Part shown: positions 18,546-28,400 of the stretch, one piece after another
Layout of the letters: every line of letters starts with the position of its first letter
Position numbering within the stretch: position 1 is the stretch's first letter
From: Psychromicrobium xiongbiense
GTDB lineage: Bacteria; Actinomycetota; Actinomycetes; Actinomycetales; Micrococcaceae
Direction: 5' to 3'
DNA: 64,000 nucleotides
Assembly: GCF_030271165.1 (NCBI RefSeq)
Contig: NZ_JASSZH010000009.1
Location: 248,001 to 312,000 of the forward strand
Made by a program: the position numbers and the translations under genes
Notes under the pieces: model-generated
What the model was told of the DNA's origin: nothing
What the model saw: the letters and a program-made list of their open reading frames with translations, nothing else
Database searches by the model: none

Positions 18546-18645
18546 GTCAGGGTTTTGAGCATTTACCGGGCACCGCGCACACCAAAGCCCCGAAAATTCA
18601 ACGAACTTCTGACGGCATCGGGCAGTAAGTGCTTAAAACTTTGAC
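18546..18645. repeat. 100-bp palindromic dispersed repeat, copy 1
   Basis: An imperfect palindrome of exactly 100 bp beginning GTCAGGGTTTTGAGCATTTA and ending AAGTGCTTAAAACTTTGAC. Its outer 22 nt match their reverse complement at 17 positions; four of the five differences would still form G-U pairs in RNA. The same element, inverted, is at 58641-58740 with 77 of 100 identical positions after reverse complementing. It sits 45 nt downstream of tRNA-Leu and 82 nt upstream of the ArsR promoter. It has no coding capacity; a MITE or REP-like element is the likely class. Confidence 0.85.
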
Positions 18646-18726
18646 GCACCTGAACCGGGGTGCCTGAGTCACTTCATCGATCACCGGCGCGTGAGCGCTC
18701 GAAGCACTCTACGATGCAGCAAACTC

Positions 18727-18753
18727 TTGACACTCGCATTCTGGCGCGATAAT
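18727..18753 (+). promoter_or_regulatory. Promoter of the ArsR-SRPBCC operon
   Basis: TTGACA (18727-18732), a 15-nt spacer, GATAAT (18748-18753). The expected start point near 18760 leaves only a few nucleotides before the ATG at 18764, so the mRNA is practically leaderless. The -10 overlaps the operator by 2 nt. Confidence 0.75.
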
Positions 18754-18775
18754 CTACAACCAAATGGTTGTAGAT
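18752..18775. promoter_or_regulatory. Perfect 24-bp palindromic operator over the start codon
   Basis: ATCTACAACCA (18752-18762) and TGGTTGTAGAT (18765-18775) are perfect inverted repeats separated by 2 nt. The palindrome covers the end of the -10 box, the transcription start and the first four codons of the ArsR-family gene. An autorepressing ArsR dimer is the obvious binder. Confidence 0.82.
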
Positions 18776-19138
18776 CAAGAGCTCAGCGACTCCGAGGTGG
18801 ACCGGATCTTCCAGGCCCTCGCAGACGCAACACGGCGCGATATCCTGCGCCGCACCATCGAGGCCGAGCAGTCGGTCTCGACCCTTGCTGCGGCGTATGA
18901 CATGTCTTTCGCCGCCGTACAAAAGCACGTCGCCGTGCTCGAAGCTGCCCGCCTGATCGTCAAGCGGTCCGAGGGAAGGGAGCGACTTGTGCGCACCGAT
19001 CCCCGCACGATCGCCCGCGCCCAGCACCTACTGGAGCGCTACCAGGAGCTCTGGCGTCACCGCATCGCCACCATCGATGCGCTGTTCGCCGAGCCGGCCG
19101 AAGGAGAGAGCCATGCCCATCACCCAGATCACCACTGA
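18764..19138 (+). CDS. ArsR-family winged-helix repressor
   Basis: Regulator of 124 residues. The HTH core runs from DRIFQALADATRRDILRR through SVSTLAAAYDMSFAAVQKHV to the wing RSEGRERLVRTD. No metal-binding Cys cluster (CxC) is present; it belongs to the ArsR subgroup paired with SRPBCC (AHSA1) proteins. The ATG has no ribosome site and lies only a few nucleotides after the probable transcription start. Its codons 1-4 are part of the palindromic operator, so the N-terminal sequence MVVD is partly fixed by the operator. The C-terminus is His-rich (HAHHPDHH) and overlaps the next gene by 26 nt. Confidence 0.92.
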   Translation: MVVDQELSDSEVDRIFQALADATRRDILRRTIEAEQSVSTLAAAYDMSFAAVQKHVAVLEAARLIVKRSEGRERLVRTDPRTIARAQHLLERYQELWRHRIATIDALFAEPAEGESHAHHPDHH

Positions 19139-20084
19139 CCCCGAAGCACTGACGCTCACGGTCGACGCCGAGTTCGAGGCATCCGTCGACCGCGTCTGGA
19201 GCGTCTTCACCAACCCGCGCCAGCTCGAGCGCTTCTGGGGCCCTCCCGGCTGGCCCGCGACATTCAGTGCCTTCGACTTTGAGCCGGGCGGCCTCGCCCA
19301 GTACTCGATGACCGGCCCCAACGGCTCCTGCCACCACGCCCGCTGGGAGTTCCTGCGCATCGACGCACCGACCTCCTACGAGGTTCTGGACGGATTCGCC
19401 GATGAGAACGGCAACCTCGTCACTGGAATGGCACCCATGCGCATGGTCTTCAGCTTCACACCCGAGGGTGCTCGCACACGATTTGCTGCGGTGACCCACT
19501 TCGAGTCGCTCGAGTCCTTGGAGCAGCAGGTTGGTATGGGCATGGTCGAAGGGATGCAGATGGCGATGGGCCAGATCGACGCCGTCCTGCAGGAGCTGCG
19601 CGTCTACGCGCAGGGCAAGGGCACCCGCGTCGAGGTACTCGACGACCAGCACATCCGCATCACACGGCTCGTGAACGGGCCGCGTGAGCTCGTCTGGCGC
19701 GCCCACACCGAGCCGGAGCTCCTGAACCAATGGCTGCTCGGGCCCGACGGCTGGCGGATGACCGTGTGCGACGTCGACCCGGTAGTCGGCGGAAAGTACC
19801 GGTACGCCTGGGAGGGGCCAGGCGAATCGTTCGGTTTCGACGGCGAGCATCTCGTGATGGATGCCCCGCGCCGCGCCGTCACGACCGAGCACATGACAGG
19901 CACCGACTACCCAGCCACGGTCAACGACCTCCAGTTGTACGAGGAGGACGGTGCAACGCTGCTGACCCTCATCGTCGAGTACGCGGATGCCGCAACCCGC
20001 GACCTGGTGCTCGCGACCGGCATGGTGGAGGGCATGGAGACCAGCTACGAACGCCTCGAGCGCGAGGTGCTTGCCGCGGCCTGA
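19113..20084 (+). CDS. Tandem SRPBCC (AHSA1-like) domain protein
   Basis: A 323-residue cytosolic protein with two START-like lipid/ligand-binding domains in tandem. Domain 1 (about 10-165) begins VDAEFEASVDRVWSVFTNP and domain 2 (about 175-320) begins IRITRLVNGPRELVWRAHTE; both have the Trp-rich LERFWGPPGW or LNQWLLGPDGW segment. Members beside ArsR regulators are usually single-domain, so the tandem form is less usual. AAGGAG lies 7 nt before the ATG, inside the arsR-like gene. The ligand and function are unknown. Confidence 0.88.
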   Translation: MPITQITTDPEALTLTVDAEFEASVDRVWSVFTNPRQLERFWGPPGWPATFSAFDFEPGGLAQYSMTGPNGSCHHARWEFLRIDAPTSYEVLDGFADENGNLVTGMAPMRMVFSFTPEGARTRFAAVTHFESLESLEQQVGMGMVEGMQMAMGQIDAVLQELRVYAQGKGTRVEVLDDQHIRITRLVNGPRELVWRAHTEPELLNQWLLGPDGWRMTVCDVDPVVGGKYRYAWEGPGESFGFDGEHLVMDAPRRAVTTEHMTGTDYPATVNDLQLYEEDGATLLTLIVEYADAATRDLVLATGMVEGMETSYERLEREVLAAA

Positions 20085-20133
20085 AGCGGGATCACCAGCG
20101 ATGACCCTCGATCAACCACTGAAAGGAACTGAC

Positions 20134-20991
20134 ATGACTGAACGAACGATCTCGACCCGCGTCGTCGGCGAGGGCGAGGATGCCATCACTTACGACGTAC
20201 AGGGCGACCTCGCTGCAGGGGTCCCGCTCTTCCTGTTCGGGGCACCGATGGATGCCTCCGGCTTCCGTCAGCTCGCCGAGCAGTTCACCGACCGGGCCAT
20301 CGTGACCTACGACCCGCGCGGCGCTGGCCGCAACCCTGCTGGCACAAGCGACATCACTACTGCGCGGCATGCGGAAGACGTGCACCGCGTCATCACGGCG
20401 CTGGGCGCCGGCCCGGTGGATGCGTTCGGATCGAGCGGTGGCGCGGTCAATCTGCTCACCCTCGCGGCGCTGTATCCCTCCGATCTGCGGATGATCGTCG
20501 CGCACGAGCCACCTTCGGCGCCGCTGCTGCCGGATGCCGGGGAGATTCGCGCGGTCGTCACGGACCTCAAGCGGACGTACGAGGAGCAAGGCGACGGCCC
20601 TGCGATGGCCAAGTTCATCGCCTTCGTGATGTTCGACGGCATCGTGCCGGAGTCGTATCTCGACAAGCCCGCGCCCGATCCGGCGATGTTTGGGATGTCC
20701 GCAGCGGACGACGGCTCACGGTCGAATCCGTTGTTCCGCAACATGCCGTCGATCATTGTGGACCCGATCAACACCGAGGCGCTGCGGGCTCTTGGCGATC
20801 GACTCGTCCTCGCCTACGGAGTCGAATCCGGTCAGACGATGGCGGCGCGGGGCGCGCGGGCGGTGGCGGCTGAGATCGGCATCGTGCCCACCGAGTTCCC
20901 AGGGAGCCACGGTTCGTTCCACGATGAGCCAATGTATCCCGGCATCCCGGTCGAGTTCGGCGTGCGGCTGCGCGAGGTCCTGGACCGCTGA
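20134..20991 (+). CDS. Alpha/beta hydrolase
   Basis: A 285-residue cytosolic hydrolase. The nucleophile elbow is FGSSGGAVN near residue 95, the oxyanion region is LFLFGAPMDAS, and a C-terminal catalytic His is in EFPGSHGSFHDEP near residue 265. ATG 20134 was chosen for AAAGGA 7 nt upstream; an ATG at 20101 is in frame but lacks a site. It is the third gene of the ArsR operon, 49 nt after the SRPBCC gene. The substrate is unknown. Confidence 0.9.
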   Translation: MTERTISTRVVGEGEDAITYDVQGDLAAGVPLFLFGAPMDASGFRQLAEQFTDRAIVTYDPRGAGRNPAGTSDITTARHAEDVHRVITALGAGPVDAFGSSGGAVNLLTLAALYPSDLRMIVAHEPPSAPLLPDAGEIRAVVTDLKRTYEEQGDGPAMAKFIAFVMFDGIVPESYLDKPAPDPAMFGMSAADDGSRSNPLFRNMPSIIVDPINTEALRALGDRLVLAYGVESGQTMAARGARAVAAEIGIVPTEFPGSHGSFHDEPMYPGIPVEFGVRLREVLDR

Positions 20992-21013
20992 CCATAGCGG
21001 CCGCGTAGTTGGC

Positions 21014-21880
21014 TTACCCTTCCGGTTTGCGCAGATACGGCAGCAGGATATCTTCAAATTTCTGTGCCAGATACTGATGCCCCAGCACGGTCGGATGATC
21101 ACCGTCCGGGCCGATCAGTTCCGCCTTCGCTCCCATGATCCACTCCTGGGCAATCGGGTCAATGAAGGTGTCCCCCAAGGCAGCAGCGCCATCGCGGATC
21201 TGGTCCCGGATAGTCAGCAGGTCAGGATCCACCTCTGTGGTGTAGGACGCTGGCCCCACAAAGAGCAGCGTGGCCTGCGGCGCCCTCGCCCGGACATAGG
21301 AGGCAACCTTCGCCATCTCCCCGGGAATCTGGCTCACGTCCTCGCCAATGTCATTTTCGGTGCCGTAGACCACCACGATCTGAGCCTCCGGCACCACTGC
21401 GCGGGCCTGCTCGCTGAAGGTGAGCCCGCCGCTGCCCGGAACCAGATACCCTGCGCCGTTTTCTGCCGCGTTGTACAAGGTGAGGTTCTCACCCAGTCGG
21501 GCAAAGTCCTGGACCAGGACGTTGGGCCAGGAGTCCTGAACCGACGTCTGGAATCCGGTGCTGATCGAGTCTCCCAGCACCACCACGGTATTGAGATTGC
21601 CGCTGACGTTGGCCGAGCCGACCGCCACGTTGACCGGAGGCGCCGCAGCATCGGTGGAACCGGCATCTGCTTCCGATGGCGATGCGCCGGCGGAAGCCGC
21701 GCCTGAAGCCGGCGATTCGCTCACGGTGGGCTTGAGCGTCACCACCAGCGGTCCAGCTCCTCCAGCACAGCCGGTGAGCAGGACCAGAAGGGACAGCAGG
21801 ATCATCAGACCAGGCACCCGCGGCCGACGGCGTCGCCGTGCCTGCCTGGAGGATGCCCCCCTGCGCGTCAGCCCGGTCAT
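21014..21880 (-). CDS. SGNH/GDSL-type esterase lipoprotein
   Basis: A secreted lipoprotein of about 288 residues. A basic N-terminus (RRGASSRQARRRRRPR) precedes a hydrophobic stretch and the lipobox LLTGCAG, then a Ser/Ala-rich linker. Block I is VVVLGDSISTG (nucleophile Ser), block III includes YGTENDIG, and block V DGDHPTVLGH holds the catalytic Asp/His. The start is uncertain: ATG 21880 is preferred; GTG 21904 would add eight residues. It likely deacylates a cell-envelope or environmental ester. It converges with the alpha/beta hydrolase gene. Confidence 0.88.
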   Translation of the reverse strand: MTGLTRRGASSRQARRRRRPRVPGLMILLSLLVLLTGCAGGAGPLVVTLKPTVSESPASGAASAGASPSEADAGSTDAAAPPVNVAVGSANVSGNLNTVVVLGDSISTGFQTSVQDSWPNVLVQDFARLGENLTLYNAAENGAGYLVPGSGGLTFSEQARAVVPEAQIVVVYGTENDIGEDVSQIPGEMAKVASYVRARAPQATLLFVGPASYTTEVDPDLLTIRDQIRDGAAALGDTFIDPIAQEWIMGAKAELIGPDGDHPTVLGHQYLAQKFEDILLPYLRKPEG

Positions 21881-22080
21881 GGCACCAACGCTAACCCACC
21901 CCACGGACCTCTGCGTATCAGCCAGGTATCAAAAAAGTGTCAAAATCAGGCCGCAGGTGCTCGGCAGCGTGACCAAAGGCACAGCGCCGGCCGCAGAATC
22001 CCTGAAGTCAAGAGAGGCCTCCAGCACCGCAGGCTGACTAGTATTGAGAGACTCATATACCCGGACAGGAAGTGCAGCAC

Positions 22081-23721
22081 GTGCGACGAGGACCGAAACT
22101 CCGCGCCGTAGCCGGCTTGGCGTTGACGCTGGCGGTGGCGGGCTGCACCACTGTACCGTCGCCGTCCCCTTCGCACAGCAATCCGGCCGCCACCACGGAG
22201 TTCCGCTTCGGCACTGCGGCCGATCCGATGGGGCTGGATCCATCGCTCGTCAGTGACGTGGATTCCACCAGGGTCACCCGTCAGATTTTCGAGGGTCTGG
22301 TCACCGTGGACCCGAATACCTCCAAACCTGCGCCGGCCCTGGCCACCTCCTGGAAGCAGATTGACAACGGCTTCGGCTACACCTTCACCCTTCGGGACAA
22401 GGTCACGTTCCAGGACGGCACGCCCTTCAACGCCGATGCCGTCTGCTTCAACTTTGAGCGCTGGTTCCACCTGCCCACGGCCAGTGGTGGTGCGGCCATC
22501 CCGCAGACGTTCAAGGATGTCTTCCGCACGTTCAGCGATGATCCGCAGAATTCGACCTATAAATCCTGCCGTGCCGACGATGACCACACGGTGACCATCT
22601 CCATGAACTCCGCGCCGAGCAATTTCCTCAGCGCCCTGACCCAGCCCGCCTTTGCCATCGCCTCACCCACCGCGCTGAAAAATGAGCATGCCGATGTGAT
22701 CGATCAGACGCAGGGAGCCCATAAGGTCTCTTCTTTTGCCCTCAACCCGGTGGGCACCGGCCCCTTCACTCTGAGTTCCTGGAAAAACGGCATCGTCGGC
22801 CTGAGCCAGAACGCCCAGTACTGGGGCACCAGGGGGCAGGTGAAAACGGTCCAGCTGGTCACCTACGCCCAGCCCCAGGCCAGGCTGCAGGCCCTGATGC
22901 GCGGCGACATCGACGGCTATGACTTCGTCACCGCAGATAACCTCAACACCCTGGTCAAGGGCGGTATGCAGGTCATGCAACGGGACCCGTTCTCCGTGCT
23001 GTACCTCGGGCTGAATCAGGCCATCCCCGCTCTGTCCGACCTCAAAGTCCGCCAGGCCATCGCCCAGGGCCTGGACAAAGAGAGCATCGTCAAGGCCTTC
23101 TTCATCGACGGCTCGGCCAAGACTTCTCAGTTCGTCCCCTCCAAGCTCAGTGGTTTCAACAACCAGGTGGCCGGGCTGCCCTTTGACCGGGCCAAGGCCA
23201 AGAAGCTCCTCGCCGAATCCAGCTATAAGGGTGAACCTCTTCCGTTCTACTATCCGCTCAATGTCACCCGGCCTTATCTGCCCACACCGGAGAAGGTCTA
23301 TGCGGAGATTGCCGCGGAGCTGACCGACATCGGCTTCACCATCAAGCCCGTTCCGGTGGACTGGACCGAGGACTATGTGGGCAAGATCACGGCGGATAAA
23401 AACCATGCCTTCTACCTTCTGGGCACCAATGGGACCTATGCCGATCCGGATAGCTTCCTGGGGCCGCTCTTCGGCCAGCCCAATGCCGCCCTGGGGTACA
23501 ACGATCCGCAGACCATCAGCAAGATCAGCCGGGCACGGACTCTGACCGACGGCCCGGACAGGGTCCAGGCCTATCAGGACATCAACAAAGAGCTGGCCGA
23601 TTCGCTGCCCGCCGTCCCGATCGCTGTGCCGATCTCCGCGCTCGCGCTCTCACCCAGAGTAGGGAACTACCCGGTGAATCCGATGCTCCAGGAAGTCTTC
23701 AACACCATCACCCTGAGCTGA
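22081..23721 (+). CDS. ABC transporter substrate-binding lipoprotein, oligopeptide family (SBP_bac_5)
   Basis: A 546-residue extracytoplasmic binding protein with signal and lipobox LALTLAVAGC. The fold's features appear in order: FRFGTAADPMGLDPSLVSD at the N-terminus, TFTLRDKVTFQDGTPFNADAV, VGTGPFTLSSW, KVRQAIAQGLDKESIVKAFF. GTG 22081 was chosen for AGGA about 10 nt upstream; GTG 22072 is too close to it. No permease or ATPase genes are next to it, so it is an orphan binding protein that must use a transporter encoded elsewhere. Peptide is the default ligand guess. Confidence 0.9.
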   Translation: MRRGPKLRAVAGLALTLAVAGCTTVPSPSPSHSNPAATTEFRFGTAADPMGLDPSLVSDVDSTRVTRQIFEGLVTVDPNTSKPAPALATSWKQIDNGFGYTFTLRDKVTFQDGTPFNADAVCFNFERWFHLPTASGGAAIPQTFKDVFRTFSDDPQNSTYKSCRADDDHTVTISMNSAPSNFLSALTQPAFAIASPTALKNEHADVIDQTQGAHKVSSFALNPVGTGPFTLSSWKNGIVGLSQNAQYWGTRGQVKTVQLVTYAQPQARLQALMRGDIDGYDFVTADNLNTLVKGGMQVMQRDPFSVLYLGLNQAIPALSDLKVRQAIAQGLDKESIVKAFFIDGSAKTSQFVPSKLSGFNNQVAGLPFDRAKAKKLLAESSYKGEPLPFYYPLNVTRPYLPTPEKVYAEIAAELTDIGFTIKPVPVDWTEDYVGKITADKNHAFYLLGTNGTYADPDSFLGPLFGQPNAALGYNDPQTISKISRARTLTDGPDRVQAYQDINKELADSLPAVPIAVPISALALSPRVGNYPVNPMLQEVFNTITLS

Positions 23722-23862
23722 TTCTCAGGTGACATCACACACCGCCGGAGACACCGTTTCAATTGGGTGAAGTGCGGGCCTGCGCGATACTCTTCTTAGG
23801 CATCCCACGCCTTTTCAGGCCTACGGGGCACGCTTGTCCGCAACGCCGACCGGAGACCAACT

Positions 23863-25350
23863 GTGACCTTTATTTCGCAGACCAAAGAAGCCGACGTCGT
23901 CCTGATTGGCGGCGGCATCATGAGCGCCACCCTGGGCGCCATGATCCGGCAGCTGCAGCCTGACTGGTCCATCGTCCTGATCGAGCGCCTCGACGGGCTC
24001 GGCCTGGAGTCCTCCGGCCCGTGGAACAACGCCGGAACCGGGCATTCCGCGCTCTGCGAGCTCAACTACGCCCCCGCAGCGAAAGATGGCTCGGTCAATC
24101 CGGCCAAGTCCATTTCGATCAACGAACAGTTCCAGCTCTCCCGCCAGTTCTGGTCCCATATGATCACCGCAGGGCACATCGCCCCGGCGAAGAACTTCAT
24201 CAACACCGTCCCGCATATGTCTTTCGTGATCGGTGATGATCACGCAAACTACCTGCGGACCCGCTTTGAGGCGCTCAAACCCAACCCGCTTTTCTCCTCC
24301 ATGGAGTACACCGAGGACCCGGATCAGATCGCCGAATGGGCACCGCTGATCATGAAGGGCCGCACCGGGAGCCAGCGGCTGGCCGCCAACCGGGCAGCGG
24401 AAGGCACGGACGTCGATTTCGGCAGGCTCACCCAGGAGCTGGTCGGTTTCCTCTCCGCGCACGATGGCGAAGTGACTTTCGGCACGGAGGTCACCGATGT
24501 GACCCGTGGTGCAGACAAGCGGTGGACTCTCTCGCTGCACCACCCGGCCTCCGGCGAACGGAGCGAGATCACGGCACCCTTCGTCTTTGTCGGTGCCGGC
24601 GGCGGTGCCCTGCACCTGCTGCAGCGCTCCGGCATCCCTGAAGGCAAGGGCTACGGCGGTTTCCCGGTCTCCGGAAAATTCTTCCGTTGCACCAATGAAG
24701 ACATCATCGCCAGGCACCACGCCAAGGTCTACGGCCAGGCTTCCGTCGGCGCACCGCCCATGTCGGTCCCACACCTTGACACTCGCTTTGTGGGTGGCAA
24801 GAAGGCGCTGATGTTCGGTCCCTATGGCGGCTTCTCCACCAACTTCCTCAAGGCGGGCTCCTGGCTGGATCTGCCCGGCTCCATCCGGCCCGGCAATATT
24901 GTGCCGATGCTCGGCGTCGGCGCGCACAATCTGGGCCTGGTGAAGTACCTGATCGGGGAAATCACCAAGAGCCGTGCCGCCAAGGTCAGCGCCATGCAGG
25001 AGTATTTCCCGGAGGCCAACGGCGACGACTGGGAACTCATCACGGCAGGCCAGCGCGTCCAGGTGATCAAGAAGGATAAAAAGCAGGGCGGCATCCTGCA
25101 GTTCGGCACCGAAGTGATCGCCTCGGAAGATGGCAGCATCTCTGCGCTGCTCGGTGCCTCTCCGGGAGCCTCGACCGCAGTCCCGATCATGCTGGAGCTG
25201 CTGCAGCGCTGCTTCCCCCGGAAGTTCAAGCTGGAGTGGCAGGATCAGCTCAAGGCCATGATCCCGACGCTCGGCATCGCACTCAATGATCACCCGGATC
25301 TCGCGGCGGAGACTCTGGCCAGGACTGCGGAAACGCTCACGCTAAACTAG
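23863..25350 (+). CDS. mqo: Malate:quinone oxidoreductase
   Basis: FAD-dependent membrane-associated TCA-cycle enzyme that oxidises malate to oxaloacetate and passes electrons to menaquinone. It has 495 residues, the usual length. The FAD motif [17 protein letters not shown] begins at residue 11, followed by the family segments [20 protein letters not shown] and [16 protein letters not shown]. The start is GTG 23863 with GGAG 9 nt upstream. It is monocistronic; the next gene starts 124 nt later. Confidence 0.97.
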   Translation: MTFISQTKEADVVLIGGGIMSATLGAMIRQLQPDWSIVLIERLDGLGLESSGPWNNAGTGHSALCELNYAPAAKDGSVNPAKSISINEQFQLSRQFWSHMITAGHIAPAKNFINTVPHMSFVIGDDHANYLRTRFEALKPNPLFSSMEYTEDPDQIAEWAPLIMKGRTGSQRLAANRAAEGTDVDFGRLTQELVGFLSAHDGEVTFGTEVTDVTRGADKRWTLSLHHPASGERSEITAPFVFVGAGGGALHLLQRSGIPEGKGYGGFPVSGKFFRCTNEDIIARHHAKVYGQASVGAPPMSVPHLDTRFVGGKKALMFGPYGGFSTNFLKAGSWLDLPGSIRPGNIVPMLGVGAHNLGLVKYLIGEITKSRAAKVSAMQEYFPEANGDDWELITAGQRVQVIKKDKKQGGILQFGTEVIASEDGSISALLGASPGASTAVPIMLELLQRCFPRKFKLEWQDQLKAMIPTLGIALNDHPDLAAETLARTAETLTLN

Positions 25351-25474
25351 CCGGATGACGTCCGGCCGTCCGGTCGGCCCTACGGCCAGCCCCGTCCGGT
25401 CGGCACGCCCTTGCATCACCGCGCGGTACAGCCCAGACCATATTGGGCCGTGCAGCCCACGAAGGAGTTGACCG

Positions 25475-28400
25475 ATGTTTCGTCTGGCCACCTTGTCCCT
25501 GGGTAACCGGGCGCTGATCGCGCTGGTGACGGTGTTTGTGGCTGTCTTCGGGGTGATCTCGATGGGCTCCCTCAAGCAGGAGCTCATCCCCTCGCTGGAG
25601 TTCCCCCAGATCACCGTGGTCACGGCCATGAACGGCGCCTCCCCTGAGGTGATCGATGCGCAGGTCAGCAGGCCTCTCGAGACCGCATTGAACGCCGTCG
25701 AAAACCTGGACTCCTCGACGTCCACCTCGCGCAGCGGCATGTCCACCATCAGCCTGTCCTTCACCTACGGCACCAACATGGACCGAGCCCGCAACCAGAT
25801 CGACCGGGCGATTGCGAATGTCCGTGCCAAGTTGCCCAATGGCACGGATCCGCAGGCGGTGGCGGGCAGCATCTCTGATCTGCCGATCCTCTACCTCGCG
25901 GTGTCCTCGGATAAATCGCTCGCGGAGCTTTCCAATGACCTGCAGCGGATCGCGGTGACCAAACTGCTCAAGGTCGATGGCGTCCGCGGAGTGGATGTCA
26001 CCGGTGCCACCGGCCAGCACCTTCAGATCACCCCTGATCCTGCCAAGCTCGCCGCTGCAGGCGTTTCCGTCTCCGCTATTTCCGACGCCCTGAAGAACAA
26101 CGGTGGTCTGGTCCCGGCGGGCACCATAACGGATCAGGGCCAGTCGCTGTCGGTGCAGGTTGGCAGCCCGGTGGATTCCGTGGACGCCGTCAAGGCCCTG
26201 CCGCTCGGCGGAGCCAAGGGCGGCACGGTGACCACCATCGGTTCGGTGGCTGATGTCTCACTGCAGGACAATCCCACCACGTCGATCACCCGGACCAACG
26301 GCCAACCGACGCTGGCCCTCTCGGTGACCAAGAAGCCTGACGCAGACACCGTGACGGTATCTCATGCGGTCAGCGCCCAGCTTCCGGATCTGAGCGCCGA
26401 ACTGGGTGCGCACGCCACGTTCACCTCCGTGTTCGACCAAGCGCCGTTCATCGAGAAATCGATCAAGGACCTCGGCACAGAAGGCTTGCTGGGCCTTGGT
26501 TTTGCCGTGGTCGTCATCCTGGTCTTTCTGCTCTCAGTGCGTTCCACGCTGGTCACCGCCATCTCCATCCCGTTGTCTCTGCTGGTCACGCTGATCGGAC
26601 TCTGGGGGTTCAGGTACTCACTCAACATCCTCACGCTGGGGGCCCTGACCATTGCGATCGGCCGGGTGGTGGATGACTCGATTGTGGTCATCGAGAACAT
26701 CAAACGGCATATGACCTACACCCCGGACCGTCTGGTGGCCATCAAGGAAGCGATCCGGGAAGTCGCGGGGGCTGTGACAGCCTCAACTCTGACCACGGTG
26801 GCGGTTTTCGCGCCCATCGCCTTCGTCGGCAATGTGGCCGGGGAGCTGTTCCGGCCCTTTGCGATCACCGTGACCATCGCTCTGCTGGCCTCGCTGCTGG
26901 TGGCATTGACCATTGTTCCGGTGCTCGCCTACTGGTTCCTGCGGCCCGGCAAGCAGTCGGCTACGTCCGTCACTCCCGCTGAGGCCGCCGCCACCATGGC
27001 CGCCGTGGAGGAGAAAGAACGCCGGGGCCTGTTGCAGCGCAGCTATCTACCCATCCTGCACACCACGCAGAAGCACCCCTGGTGGACGGTGTCGGTGGGT
27101 CTGGTGATTCTGGTCGGCACCTTCGCCATGCTGCCCCTGCTGCCGCAGAACCTGCTGGGCAACTCCGGGCAGAACTCGCTCTCCATCACGGAGACGATGC
27201 CCGCCGGGACCTCGCTGGATGCCACCAGCAAGGCGGCCAGCACGGTGGAGAGTGCCCTGCACGGCGTCGATGGCGTTCAGGATGTGCAGGTCACGATCGG
27301 CAATGCGAGCGGCGGCTTTGCCTCCTACTTCTCGGCCGGTGCCACGAGCGCCAAATTCCAGGTGGTCACGGACGCCTCGAAGGATCAGACCAAGATCCAG
27401 CAGGGCGTGCAGGCAGCCCTCGATGGCCTCAAAAACGCCGGTACCCTGACCGTGAGTTCTTCAGGTGGAGGCTTTGGCGTCTCCAGCACCGTGGACGTGA
27501 CGGTCAAGGCCGCCACCAGCGACGATCTGCAGCGCGGCAACGATACGGTGTTGCAGGCGCTCAAGGAAGTGCCCGGGGCGCGCGATGTCTCCAGCAACCT
27601 CTCCGCCGCCAACCCGGTGGTACAGGTCAGCATCGACCGTGCCAAAGTGGTGGCGGCAGGCCTGAATGAGCAGCAGGTCGCCGGAATTCTGGCAGCCACG
27701 GTCAGCCCGATCCCTGCCGGAACGGTGCGGGTGGGCACCGTGGACTACCAGGTGCAGATCGGTAAGGGAACCACCTTCAGTTCCCTCGATGCACTGGCCA
27801 ATGCCCCGATCCCCACACCTGCCGGCCCGGTGCCGCTCTCTGCCCTGGCCAGCGTCAAGCAGGTCAATGTGCCCACCAGTATCACTTCCAGCAATGGCCA
27901 GCGCAGCGCCAGAATCTCGCTGACCCCCACCGGCAGTGACCTCAGTTCACTCAGCAGTGCGGTGCAGAAGAAGCTCGATTCGCTCAGCCTTCCCGCCGGC
28001 GTCAGCACCTCGCTGGGCGGTGCCACCACCCAGCAGCGCGATTCGTTCAGTCAGTTGGGCCTGGCGTTGCTGGCTGCCGTCGCCATCGTGTACGTCATCA
28101 TGGTGGCGGCCTTCAAATCATTGATCCAGCCGCTGATCCTTCTGGTGTCCATTCCGTTCGCGGCAACGGGAGCCATCGGCCTGCTGCTGATCACCCGGGT
28201 GCCACTGGGTCTGCCCTCGTTGATCGGCATGCTGATGCTGGTCGGGATTGTGGTGACCAACGCCATCGTCCTGATCGACCTGATCAACCAGTCCAGGAAA
28301 TCTGCACCCGGCAGGCCCGCCCTGGCCGTCGCGGCCGCCATCGAACATGGGGCCAGGCACCGTCTGCGACCCATTCTGATGACCGCTCTGGCCACGGTCT

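Noticed and set aside
18425-18644. Short frames over tRNA-Leu and the palindromic repeat
   Set aside because: They translate a tRNA gene and the dispersed repeat. Their resemblance to frames at 58.7 kb reflects the shared repeat, not a protein.
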